A DNA stretch of 64,000 nt from 13-2-20CM-66-19 sp963760225. Its GTDB lineage: Bacteria > Pseudomonadota > Gammaproteobacteria > Steroidobacterales > Steroidobacteraceae. Both the position numbers and the translations under genes were made by a program. How positions within the stretch are numbered: position 1 is the first letter of the stretch; each line of letters starts with the position of its first letter. The stretch lies in assembly GCA_963760225.1 (NCBI GenBank), contig CAVXCD010000003.1:1426001-1490000 (forward strand), written 5' to 3'. Under the pieces are notes generated by a model, which was given only the letters and a program-made list of their open reading frames with translations, was not told where the DNA came from and made no database searches. Positions 35,470 through 42,753 of this stretch are shown piece after piece.

Positions 35470-35775
35470 CTAGGAAACCGCCGCGAGACCCTTGGCGCGG
35501 ATCAGCTGCTCGAGTTGCTCGTCCGTGAACTGCGCTTCGATGCGCGCCGCCTCCGCGGCGGCTTGCGCCTGCAGATCCTCGCCGCATGGCCGCGGGTCGC
35601 TGCGCTTCCAGTCGGCAAGATAGGCGTCCGAGGTGCCCTTACCGGCGCGCATGGCGGCGCGATCGACTGCTTCCTGGAAGCGCGCCGACAGCTGCACTTT
35701 GGCGGTCTCGCGACCGCGCTTCACGATCACCTGCGCGGGAATGTCGCGCCAGGAGATGATGATCAGGCTGGCCAT
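35470..35775 (-). CDS. Small PF13769-like protein ('virulence factor' family) of the C1 operon
   Basis: This 101-aa soluble protein starts MASLIIISWRDIPAQVIVKRG and has a conserved-looking KVQLSARFQEAVDRAAMRAGK helix and an acidic DPRPCGEDLQAQAAAEAARIE segment. It matches my recollection of a small family annotated as virulence factor that recurs beside metV, metF and DUF1638 genes. No catalytic residues are evident. It overlaps the DUF1638 gene by 13 nt and abuts metV, so it is probably a dedicated component of the methyl-transfer pathway. The family label is inherited and should not be read as virulence. Confidence 0.75.
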   Translation of the reverse strand: MASLIIISWRDIPAQVIVKRGRETAKVQLSARFQEAVDRAAMRAGKGTSDAYLADWKRSDPRPCGEDLQAQAAAEAARIEAQFTDEQLEQLIRAKGLAAVS

Positions 35776-36386
35776 GCCGGCGCCTCCTGGCTCGCAGCCA
35801 GAGCGGCGAGGCGGGTGCCGAGCTCACCGTAACGGGTATAGCGGTGCTCGAACTGGAAGCCGAAGCGCGCGGCGATCTGCCGCGCCGCGTCGATCGCGCC
35901 GTCGCGCGGCGCCTGCGACAGGTAGACGAGCTTGCGGTAGTTGCGGAAGTATTCAGCGGTGAGCTCGGGGTGGCGGTCGAGGCCGAGGGGCCGCACCACG
36001 AGGCGCTCGAAGTGCCGCAGCAGGAAGTCGGTCAGGTAGAAGGTGCCCGGCTCCGCTTCCGACAGCTGGGCGAAGAGCGCCGGTGTGGCCAGGAACTCGT
36101 AGCAGTGCGCGCCGGGGAGTCGCTCGACGCCTTCCGCGGCGAGCACCGCATCGAGCGCCCCGCGCGTGCCGCAGTCACCGTAGACGACGAAGATGCGCGC
36201 GTAGCGCCCGCGGTTCTCGCGGATCGCCTCCTGCACGGCGGGCGCAATGCGCTCGGGGCGGTTATGCAGCTGCGCCGGCAGGCAGCGCACCTCGAGCGCG
36301 CTCCAGCCGTTGGCGCGCTTGAGCGCCGCGATCTCGCGGGCCAGGGCCCCGCAGGCGATGAGCAGCGTGCCCGCGCGCGTGTCCAT
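35763..36386 (-). CDS. DUF1638-family protein of the corrinoid operon
   Basis: This 207-aa protein begins with TLLIACGALAREI and has CLPAQLHNRPERIAPAV near residue 34, FVVYGDCGTRGALD near 66 and LPGAHCYEFLATP near 91. Conserved Cys/His at C12, H41, C72 and H94 (approximate) could bind a metal or heme-like cofactor. DUF1638 (PF07796) has no established biochemical role known to me, but it recurs with MttB-like methyltransferases and corrinoid proteins. It sits between the corrinoid protein and the PF13769-like gene. Confidence 0.82.
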   Translation of the reverse strand: MDTRAGTLLIACGALAREIAALKRANGWSALEVRCLPAQLHNRPERIAPAVQEAIRENRGRYARIFVVYGDCGTRGALDAVLAAEGVERLPGAHCYEFLATPALFAQLSEAEPGTFYLTDFLLRHFERLVVRPLGLDRHPELTAEYFRNYRKLVYLSQAPRDGAIDAARQIAARFGFQFEHRYTRYGELGTRLAALAASQEAPAWPA

Positions 36387-36400
36387 GCGGCGCGTCCCCT

Positions 36401-37129
36401 TCAGGCGACACTGGCGGCGCGACCGCTGGCGCCGGCGGCGGCGCGGCGAGCGGCGAGCAGCATCTTGGCCGTCTCCACGGCGATGGCTGCGTCACGGCAG
36501 TAGGCATCCGCGCCCACAGCCTTGCCGAACTCCTCGTTGAGCGGCGCACCGCCGACCAGCACGATGTAGTCGTTGCGGATGCCGTTTTCCTTCATCTTGT
36601 CGATGACGACCTTCATGTAAGGCATGGTGGTGGTGAGCAGCGCCGACATGCCGAGAATGTCCGGCTTGTGCTCTGCGAGCGCCGCGAGGTACTTCTCGAC
36701 CGGGTTGTTGATGCCGAGGTCGATCACCTCGAAGCCGGCGCCCTCGAGCATCATCGACACCAGGTTCTTGCCGATGTCGTGAATGTCGCCCTTGACGGTG
36801 CCGATGACGATCTTGCCGATCGGCGGTACGCCGGTCTCGGCGAGCAGCGGCCGCAGGATCTCCATGCCGCCCTTCATGGAGTTGGCGGCGAGCAGCACTT
36901 CGGGCACGAACAGGATGCCGTCGCGAAAATCGATGCCGACGATGCGCATGCCCTCGACCAGCGCATCGTTCAGGACCTTCTCGGCGTTCCAGCCGCGCTC
37001 GAGGAAGATATGCGTCGCTTGCTCTACCTCGGCCTTGAGGCCGTTGTAGAGGTCGTCGTGCACCTGCTCGGTGAGCTCCTGGTCGTTGAGATCGCGTAGA
37101 TTGAATTCGGCGTCGGCGGACTCGGCCAT
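36401..37129 (-). CDS. Methyltransferase cognate corrinoid protein (MtbC/MttC/MtgC-like)
   Basis: This 242-aa protein has a helical N-terminal cap (residues about 10-100) and a B12-binding Rossmann domain with the lower-ligand motif GDIHDIGKNLV (near residue 110), followed by ILGMSALLTTTMPYM and VLVGGAPLNEEFGKAVGADAY. It shuttles methyl groups between the substrate methyltransferase (probably the MttB homologue at 10.3 kb) and the methyl-H4folate methyltransferase. ATG 37129 has GGAG about 10 nt upstream; ATG 37144 is the alternative. It is the first gene of the seven-gene operon. I saw no cobalamin riboswitch in the 143-bp leader. Confidence 0.92.
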   Translation of the reverse strand: MAESADAEFNLRDLNDQELTEQVHDDLYNGLKAEVEQATHIFLERGWNAEKVLNDALVEGMRIVGIDFRDGILFVPEVLLAANSMKGGMEILRPLLAETGVPPIGKIVIGTVKGDIHDIGKNLVSMMLEGAGFEVIDLGINNPVEKYLAALAEHKPDILGMSALLTTTMPYMKVVIDKMKENGIRNDYIVLVGGAPLNEEFGKAVGADAYCRDAAIAVETAKMLLAARRAAAGASGRAASVA

Positions 37130-37199
37130 TGTCGAAATCTCCATGCGCGGCCTTGGGTTAGCGGCTCGCGCGGTCGCTTGGCAGCATGGTAAGGGGCGC

Positions 37200-37250
37200 C
37201 TGTCGCCACTACTGATTCCTTCGCGACCGCGGCATGTCCGCAAGCGACAG
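37200..37250. promoter_or_regulatory. Inverted repeat in the leader of the corrinoid operon (candidate regulator site)
   Basis: CTGTCGC (37200-37206) and GCGACAG (37244-37250) form a perfect 7-bp inverted repeat with 37 bp between the arms. It lies in the 143-bp gap between the GlxA/GbdR-like regulator gene and the corrinoid gene. A related motif TCC-N4-GCGAC-N-G occurs here (37237-37250) and upstream of the dimethylglycine dehydrogenase-like gene (42185-42198). Binding by the adjacent regulator is a guess. Confidence 0.3.
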
Positions 37251-37272
37251 TGGGCGGATTAAGGCAAGCACC

Positions 37273-38271
37273 TCACCCAACGGGCGTCACGTTTTGGGCA
37301 GTCGCCGGCGGCGGCTTTCCCTGGCGGGTCTGGCGCTCGGCGCTTGGCGGGCAGCCGAACTGCGCGCGGTAGCAGCGCGAGAAGTGCGGCGGCGACTGGA
37401 AGCCGCAGGCCGTCGTGATGTCGATGATCGGCATCGAGGTCTGCAGCAGAAGCTCGCGCGCGCGCCGCAGGCGCATCTGCAGGTAGTAGCGCTTGGGAAC
37501 GCAGTTCAGGTGGCGCTTGAACAGCCGCTCGATCTGGCGGCGCGACAGCCCGGTGGCCGCGGCGATCTCATCGAGCGACAGCGGCCTCTCGATGTTCTCT
37601 TCCATCAGCTGCGCGACCCTGATGAGGCTCTCGTGGCTGACGCCGATCTGGGCGCGCAACGGCACGTACTGCCGGTCACGGTCACTGCGTACGCGATCGA
37701 CGATGAACTGCTCGGAGATCTGTTGCGAGACCTGCGCGCCGAGTCGCGTCTCGACCAGGTGCAGCATCAGATCGAGCGGTGCCACACCGCCCGAGCAGGT
37801 GAAGCGGTCACGGTCGATGCTGAAGAGCTGGTCGCTCAGGTGGATGCGCGGGAACTCCTCGCGCAGCGCCGAGAGGTTCTCCCAGTGGATGGTCGCGCGG
37901 TACTTGTCCAGCAACCCCGCCTTCGCCAGGGCGTAGCCGCCGGTGCACAGCGCGCCGAGGGGGATGCGCCGCTCGGCCAGGCGGCGCAGCGCCGCCACGA
38001 TGCGCGGGGAAACCGCCTCCTGCACGTCAACGCCGCCGCAGACGAACAGGATGTCCACCGTGCCGAGCTGCTCGAGCGCGACCGTCGGGGAGAGCTGCAG
38101 CCCGTTGCTGGCCGGGGTGGGCTGGCCGTCGAGACTCACAATGGTCCACTCGTAGGTGGTGCCGCCGGTCACGGCGTTCGCCATGCGCAGCGGCTCGACC
38201 GCGTTCGACAGCGCAATCATCGAGTAGCGCGGCAGCGTCAGGAAGGCGTACTTGATGCGGGGCAGTGGCAC
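37273..38271 (-). CDS. GlxA-family AraC-type regulator, GbdR/CdhR-like
   Basis: This protein of about 332 aa has an N-terminal DJ-1/PfpI-like sensor domain (residues about 5-190, with GALCTGGYALAKAGLLD) and a C-terminal AraC double HTH (LSLDEIAAATGLSRRQIERLFK and IIDITTACGFQSPPHFSRCYRAQFG). This architecture is shared by GbdR, CdhR and SouR, the regulators of betaine, carnitine and sarcosine catabolism in Pseudomonas. GTG 38271 begins VPLPRIKYAFL, the usual domain start; an in-frame upstream start reaches 38355. It precedes the corrinoid operon on the same strand, so activation by glycine betaine or dimethylglycine is a reasonable inference. Confidence 0.87.
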   Translation of the reverse strand: MPLPRIKYAFLTLPRYSMIALSNAVEPLRMANAVTGGTTYEWTIVSLDGQPTPASNGLQLSPTVALEQLGTVDILFVCGGVDVQEAVSPRIVAALRRLAERRIPLGALCTGGYALAKAGLLDKYRATIHWENLSALREEFPRIHLSDQLFSIDRDRFTCSGGVAPLDLMLHLVETRLGAQVSQQISEQFIVDRVRSDRDRQYVPLRAQIGVSHESLIRVAQLMEENIERPLSLDEIAAATGLSRRQIERLFKRHLNCVPKRYYLQMRLRRARELLLQTSMPIIDITTACGFQSPPHFSRCYRAQFGCPPSAERQTRQGKPPPATAQNVTPVG

Positions 38272-38405
38272 ATGACGGATTTTACGCCTTTCTTGCCTGA
38301 ATGCGACAACTTGCCGCCGAAGCAGGGGCGTGACCGCGGCAGCCCCCGGACGCATACTGAAAGCGGTCCGAAGCCCATGAGCGGAAAAGAAAAAGGCGCC
38401 CGTCC

Positions 38406-39653
38406 ATGACCCCAGCCACGGCGTGCCGTGACGCGATCGTGATGCTACTGCTCGCCTCGCCCATTGCCGCGGGTACGCCGGAGCCTTACTGGGATTACTC
38501 CTATCGCGGCATCGAGGTCACGGCCTCGGGCAACGCGAGCTACGCGGTCAATCTCGTGCGCAACTGCGCGCGGCTCGATGCACTGCTCAGCAGGATCCTC
38601 GGCATCAAGTCCACCGCGCGCCCCGTGACTCACCTCTACTCACTGCCGCCGGCGCTGTTGAAGCAATACCTGGGTGGCGACGATCGCGTCAGCTACCACA
38701 TCAACCGGTACGACAACCTCGTGCTGCTTGCGACCCCGGAACACGGTGGCGACTACTGGGGAGCATATTTCGGCTATGTCGCGACGATGCTCGTGAGCGA
38801 CCGGATGCTGGCAGGCCCGGATTGGTACAGGTTGGGTGTCCCGCTGGTCTTCGCGGATTCGTCATTCCGCGGCCCGCGGGCGACCCTCGGCACTGTGAAT
38901 ACCTCCTATGCGGTGACGCTGACCGAGGGAGGCGGGCTCATTCCCATGCGTACATTCCTCAGCGCGAAGAAGCAGGATTTGGTGGCCAGCGGTGGAAACA
39001 ATCTGCGGGTGTACGACGCCGAAGCGTGGTTCCTGGCGCACGAAATCTTCGTCGAAGGCCATCATCGCGCCGAGTTTCTCAAGTATCTCGATCTCATGCG
39101 TCACGGCACGAACGAGGCCGAGGCTTTCGCCGCGAGCTTCAGCATCAGCTACGAGGATCTCGACAAGGAATTGGCGGTGCTCTTCCACCAGCGACCTTAC
39201 GTCTACACCATGGACTCTCCTGAGGACCCTGCGGGTGACAGCGCGCAGCCGCTGAGCGCGGCCGAAACGAAGGCGCGCCTGGCCTTGCTGTCGGTGCGCT
39301 ACGGGCACGGTCCGGACCCGGTGCAACTGGCCGGGGAGGCTTTGCAACTGGAGCCGGCCAATGAGACCGCGCTGCGCGCGCTGGCGCTGGCACAGCTGGC
39401 TCGCGGCGCGGCTGTCGAGTCGCTCGCGGCGGTCGATAAGCTGGCGGCCCACGGACCCTCGCCCGCGGCGTACGCCGACAGTGCGGAGGTGCTGGGCGGC
39501 CTGGCACAGCTCGCCTCGGGCGCCGCGGCGCCGCTGCCGCTCGACGCGGCGACGCTCAGGCGCCGTGCGCAGGAGGATTACGAGCATGCGCTCGCGGAGA
39601 ATCCCGACGACCGTCGCTCGCGCGACGGCCTCGCGCGGCTGGCCGGGCCCTAG
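38406..39653 (+). CDS. Secreted hypothetical protein with C-terminal TPR-like helices
   Basis: This 415-aa protein has a signal peptide (IVMLLLASPIAAG), a mixed alpha/beta domain (residues 25-260) that recalls MA-clan peptidase-like DUF1570 proteins but has no HExxH zinc motif, and an Ala-rich C-terminal helical part with tetratricopeptide-like spacing (about 285-410). I do not recognise a function. It is divergent from the GlxA-type regulator gene. Its TAG stop shares the palindrome CTAG at 39650-39653 with the stop of the convergent flavoprotein gene. Confidence 0.7.
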   Translation: MTPATACRDAIVMLLLASPIAAGTPEPYWDYSYRGIEVTASGNASYAVNLVRNCARLDALLSRILGIKSTARPVTHLYSLPPALLKQYLGGDDRVSYHINRYDNLVLLATPEHGGDYWGAYFGYVATMLVSDRMLAGPDWYRLGVPLVFADSSFRGPRATLGTVNTSYAVTLTEGGGLIPMRTFLSAKKQDLVASGGNNLRVYDAEAWFLAHEIFVEGHHRAEFLKYLDLMRHGTNEAEAFAASFSISYEDLDKELAVLFHQRPYVYTMDSPEDPAGDSAQPLSAAETKARLALLSVRYGHGPDPVQLAGEALQLEPANETALRALALAQLARGAAVESLAAVDKLAAHGPSPAAYADSAEVLGGLAQLASGAAAPLPLDAATLRRRAQEDYEHALAENPDDRRSRDGLARLAGP

Positions 39654-42109
39654 GCCTTGAGCGCGAGGTTCTCCGGGTCGTAGGGCGATTCGGGCACCAC
39701 GGTCGCCTGCTTGCGCTCGCCCAGGATCTCGATGCCGAGCGGCGTGCCGACTTCAGCGTAGTCGGCCTTTACGTAGCCGATCGCGAGGCTCTTCTTGAGA
39801 TGATGGCCGTAGTAGCCGGAAGTGGCGCGCCCGATCATGCGGCCGCCCTTGTCGAACAGCGGCTCGTTGCCGAGCGGGTCGGCGTCGGTCACTGCGTGCA
39901 CCTCGAGCGTGACGAAGCGGTTGGGCACCCCGGCGGCCAGCTGACGCTCGAGCGCCTGCCGGCCGATGAAGTCGGCCTTCTTCATGCGCACGAAGCGCTC
40001 GAGGCTCGCCTCGAAGGGGGTGTAGTCGGGCGTCATGTCGCTGCCCCACATGCGGTAGGACTTCTCCATGCGCAGCGACTCCATGGCGCGCATCCCGACC
40101 ATACCGATGCCGTGCGCGGCACCCGCCGCGAACAGCGCATCGAACAGGCCGTGCGCGTACTCGACGGGGAAGTGCAGTTCCCAGCCGAGTGAGCCGACGA
40201 AGTTGACGCGCAGCGCGTAGACATCGACCGCGAGCGCCGCCTCGATGGTCTGCGCCGTGAGCCATGGAAAGGCGTCGTTGTCGAGCGGGGTGTCGGTGAG
40301 CTGCGCGAGCACCGCGCGGGACTCAGGTCCTGCGACCACCAGGCAGCCGCGCGTGTTGGTGATGTTGCGCAGGCCCACCGAGCCGTCCGGCGGCAGCGCC
40401 TTCACGAGGTAATCGCCGTCGTAGCGCTCAGCGGCGCCGGCGCTCACCACATAGAAGTGCTGTTCGGCGATCTTGGTGATGGTGAACTCGGAGCGGATGC
40501 CGCCGCGGGCGGTGAGCGCGTGCGACAGCGCCAGGCGTCCAATCCTGGTCGGCACCTTGTTGGCGACCAGTTGATCGAGCCAGGCTTCCGCACCGGGACC
40601 TGTGACCTCGTGCTTGGTGAAGGGGGTCAGATCGATGACGCCGACCTGCTCGCGCATCAGGCGCACCTCGTTGCCGACGTGCGCGAAGTAGTTGCTGCGC
40701 CTGAAGCTCCACTGATCGCGACGCTCGACGCCTGGGGGTGCGAACCAGTTGGCGCGCTCCCAGCCGTAGCGCTGACCCCACACCGCGCCGCGCGCGCTCA
40801 GCTTGTCGTATACCGGGCTCGTCTTGGCCGGGCGGCCGTCGGGGCGCTCCTCGTCGGGAAAGTGGATGGTGAAGACGTCGCGATAGGTCTCCTCGTTCTT
40901 TTTCACGACGTAACGCTTCGAGGTGTAGGCGCCGTAGCGCCGCGGATCCACCGCCAGCATGTCGATACCCGGCTCACCCTCGACGATCCACTCGGCGAGC
41001 TGCCATCCCGCGCCGCCGGCCGCCGTGATGCCGAAGCTGTGACCCTCGTTGAGCCAGACGTTGCGTACGCCCCAGGCCGGCCCGATGAGCGGGCTGCCGT
41101 CGGGCGTGTAGGAAATGGGGCCGTTGACGATGTCCTTGAGGCCGCAGTGCTCGAGCGCCGGCACGCGGCGCGTCGCCGCCTCGACGTGCGGCACGAGCCG
41201 ATCGAGGTCGCCCGGGAAGAGGCTGCGGCCGAACCAGTCGGGGACGCCGTCGGCGAAGCGCGCCGGCGCGCCATGCTCGTAGGGCCCGAGGATCCAGCCC
41301 ATGCGCTCCTCGCGCAGGTAATAGGATTTGTCCGACTCGCGCAGCACCGCCAGCTCGCGTCCGCCGCCCTGGCGATAGGCCTTAAGCTCCGGCGATTCGT
41401 CGTACACGATGTACTGGTGCTCGACCGGGATCGCGGGCACGTTGAGCCCGAGCAACCGGCCGGTCTGGCGCGCGTAGTTGCCGGTGGCCAGCACCAGGTG
41501 CTGCGCGGTGATCTCACCCTGACTGGTGTGCACGCGCCACTCACCGCCCGGGGTGGGCTCGATGGTACGCGCCTCGGTTTGCTCGTAGATCTCCGCGCCG
41601 CCCGCGCGGGCTCCCTTGCGCAGCGCCATGGTGAGATCGGCCGGCGCGATGTGGCCGTCGTCGGGGTGGTAGAGCGCGCCGATGATCGCGGGCGTCTCGG
41701 GGCTGCCACCGAGCTCGAGCAGCGGCCACAAGTCCTTCACCCGCCGCGCGCCGATCACCTCGAAGGGCACGCCGATGGTGTTGGCGGTGCCGCAGTACTT
41801 CTGGTACTCGTCCATGCGCTCGCGACACGTGGCAAGACGCAGGTTACCGCTGACGTGGAAGCTCACGTCCTGGCCGGTCTCCGCCGGCAGCCGCTTGTAC
41901 AGGTCGACCGAGTACTTGTGGAGCTGGCCGACCGTGTAGCTCATGTTGAACAGCGGCAGCAGACCCGCGGCGTGCCAGGTGGAGCCGGCGGTGAGCTCGG
42001 TGCGCTCAATGAGCGCCACGTCCGACCAGCCCTTCTTCGTCAGGTGGTAAAGCGTGCTGACGCCCACCACGCCGCCACCGATGACCAGCACCCGCACATG
42101 CGTCTTCAC
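39650..42109 (-). CDS. Dimethylglycine/sarcosine dehydrogenase-like flavoprotein (DAO plus GcvT domains)
   Basis: This 819-aa protein has an N-terminal DAO-type FAD domain (VLVIGGGVVGVSTLYHL) with GSTWHAAGL, whose His matches the covalent-FAD His of dimethylglycine dehydrogenase, then an FAO_M-like middle segment, then GcvT domains (MRMEKSYRMWGSDMTPDYTPFEASL, VRMKKADFIGRQAL). Such enzymes oxidise an N-methyl group and pass formaldehyde to H4folate as methylene-H4folate. I chose GTG 42109 because GGGAG lies about 10 nt upstream; GTG 42142 is possible. It is 98 bp behind soxG on the same strand, so dimethylglycine to sarcosine is the most likely step. Confidence 0.88.
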   Translation of the reverse strand: MKTHVRVLVIGGGVVGVSTLYHLTKKGWSDVALIERTELTAGSTWHAAGLLPLFNMSYTVGQLHKYSVDLYKRLPAETGQDVSFHVSGNLRLATCRERMDEYQKYCGTANTIGVPFEVIGARRVKDLWPLLELGGSPETPAIIGALYHPDDGHIAPADLTMALRKGARAGGAEIYEQTEARTIEPTPGGEWRVHTSQGEITAQHLVLATGNYARQTGRLLGLNVPAIPVEHQYIVYDESPELKAYRQGGGRELAVLRESDKSYYLREERMGWILGPYEHGAPARFADGVPDWFGRSLFPGDLDRLVPHVEAATRRVPALEHCGLKDIVNGPISYTPDGSPLIGPAWGVRNVWLNEGHSFGITAAGGAGWQLAEWIVEGEPGIDMLAVDPRRYGAYTSKRYVVKKNEETYRDVFTIHFPDEERPDGRPAKTSPVYDKLSARGAVWGQRYGWERANWFAPPGVERRDQWSFRRSNYFAHVGNEVRLMREQVGVIDLTPFTKHEVTGPGAEAWLDQLVANKVPTRIGRLALSHALTARGGIRSEFTITKIAEQHFYVVSAGAAERYDGDYLVKALPPDGSVGLRNITNTRGCLVVAGPESRAVLAQLTDTPLDNDAFPWLTAQTIEAALAVDVYALRVNFVGSLGWELHFPVEYAHGLFDALFAAGAAHGIGMVGMRAMESLRMEKSYRMWGSDMTPDYTPFEASLERFVRMKKADFIGRQALERQLAAGVPNRFVTLEVHAVTDADPLGNEPLFDKGGRMIGRATSGYYGHHLKKSLAIGYVKADYAEVGTPLGIEILGERKQATVVPESPYDPENLALKA

Positions 42110-42207
42110 AGAGGTTGTCTCCCGGGGCGGCACAGGCTGCACCCGCCCGCGGCAGTGTAGCGGGGGGCCGTGCTAGCGGCGGACTCCAATTGCGACGGCA
42201 CCTTGCC

Positions 42208-42753
42208 TCAAATGATTCCGCGGGTGGCTTCGGCGAGAAAGCCCGCTACGTAATCGAGGAACGAGCGCCACACTTCGAGGCGGAAGCTGTCCGCGCCGGT
42301 GCGCCACAGCACCACTTCGGCCTTGGCGAGCATGGTGCGCGTGCACATCCCCGGCGGGAAGGCGCTGGCGTCGAGATCGAGCGGGCAGCCGGCCGCGAGC
42401 AGCGTGACCGCGAGCGCACCGCCGACACCGAGGGCACCCTGGCGATGACTCACGTCGACCAGCGAGTGCGGCAGGTCGCGCAGCGCCGCCGCCAGCGCCG
42501 CCGCCGCCGCATCAGCGTCGGCGGGCGGGGCGATCAGCAGCCACTCGTCCGGTCCCAGCCACAGCGCCGCGCGCTCGCCGTGGGTCGCGGCGCGGCAGGC
42601 GGTCGCGGGGATCGCGGTACCGAACGCCTGCGCCGCGGCCGCGCGCGCAGGTTCCGCTGCGCGCAGCACCCAGCGCGCCGCCGGCGGCAGCACCGCCACC
42701 AGGTCGCTGGTGATCAGCTGCGGCGCGGCACGCATGGCACGCAGGTTACGCAT
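42208..42753 (-). CDS. soxG: Sarcosine oxidase gamma subunit
   Basis: This 181-aa protein has the SoxG layout: an N-terminal variable region, the LGPDEWLLIAPP segment (near residue 70), SLVDVSHRQGALGVGG near 98 and the C-terminal CTRTMLAKAEVVLWRTGADSFRLEVWRSFLDYVAGFL. It is part of heterotetrameric sarcosine oxidase. The ATG overlaps the soxA stop by 8 nt. The order soxB-soxD-soxA-soxG is the standard one. Confidence 0.92.
   Translation of the reverse strand: MRNLRAMRAAPQLITSDLVAVLPPAARWVLRAAEPARAAAAQAFGTAIPATACRAATHGERAALWLGPDEWLLIAPPADADAAAAALAAALRDLPHSLVDVSHRQGALGVGGALAVTLLAAGCPLDLDASAFPPGMCTRTMLAKAEVVLWRTGADSFRLEVWRSFLDYVAGFLAEATRGII

Noticed and set aside
37130..37272. Cobalamin riboswitch before the corrinoid operon
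   Set aside because: The gap is only 143 bp and I could not see a B12-box-like motif or the expected helices.
38406..39653. Zinc metallopeptidase call for the secreted hypothetical protein
   Set aside because: The general look recalls MA-clan peptidases, but no HExxH motif is present, so a peptidase function is not supported.
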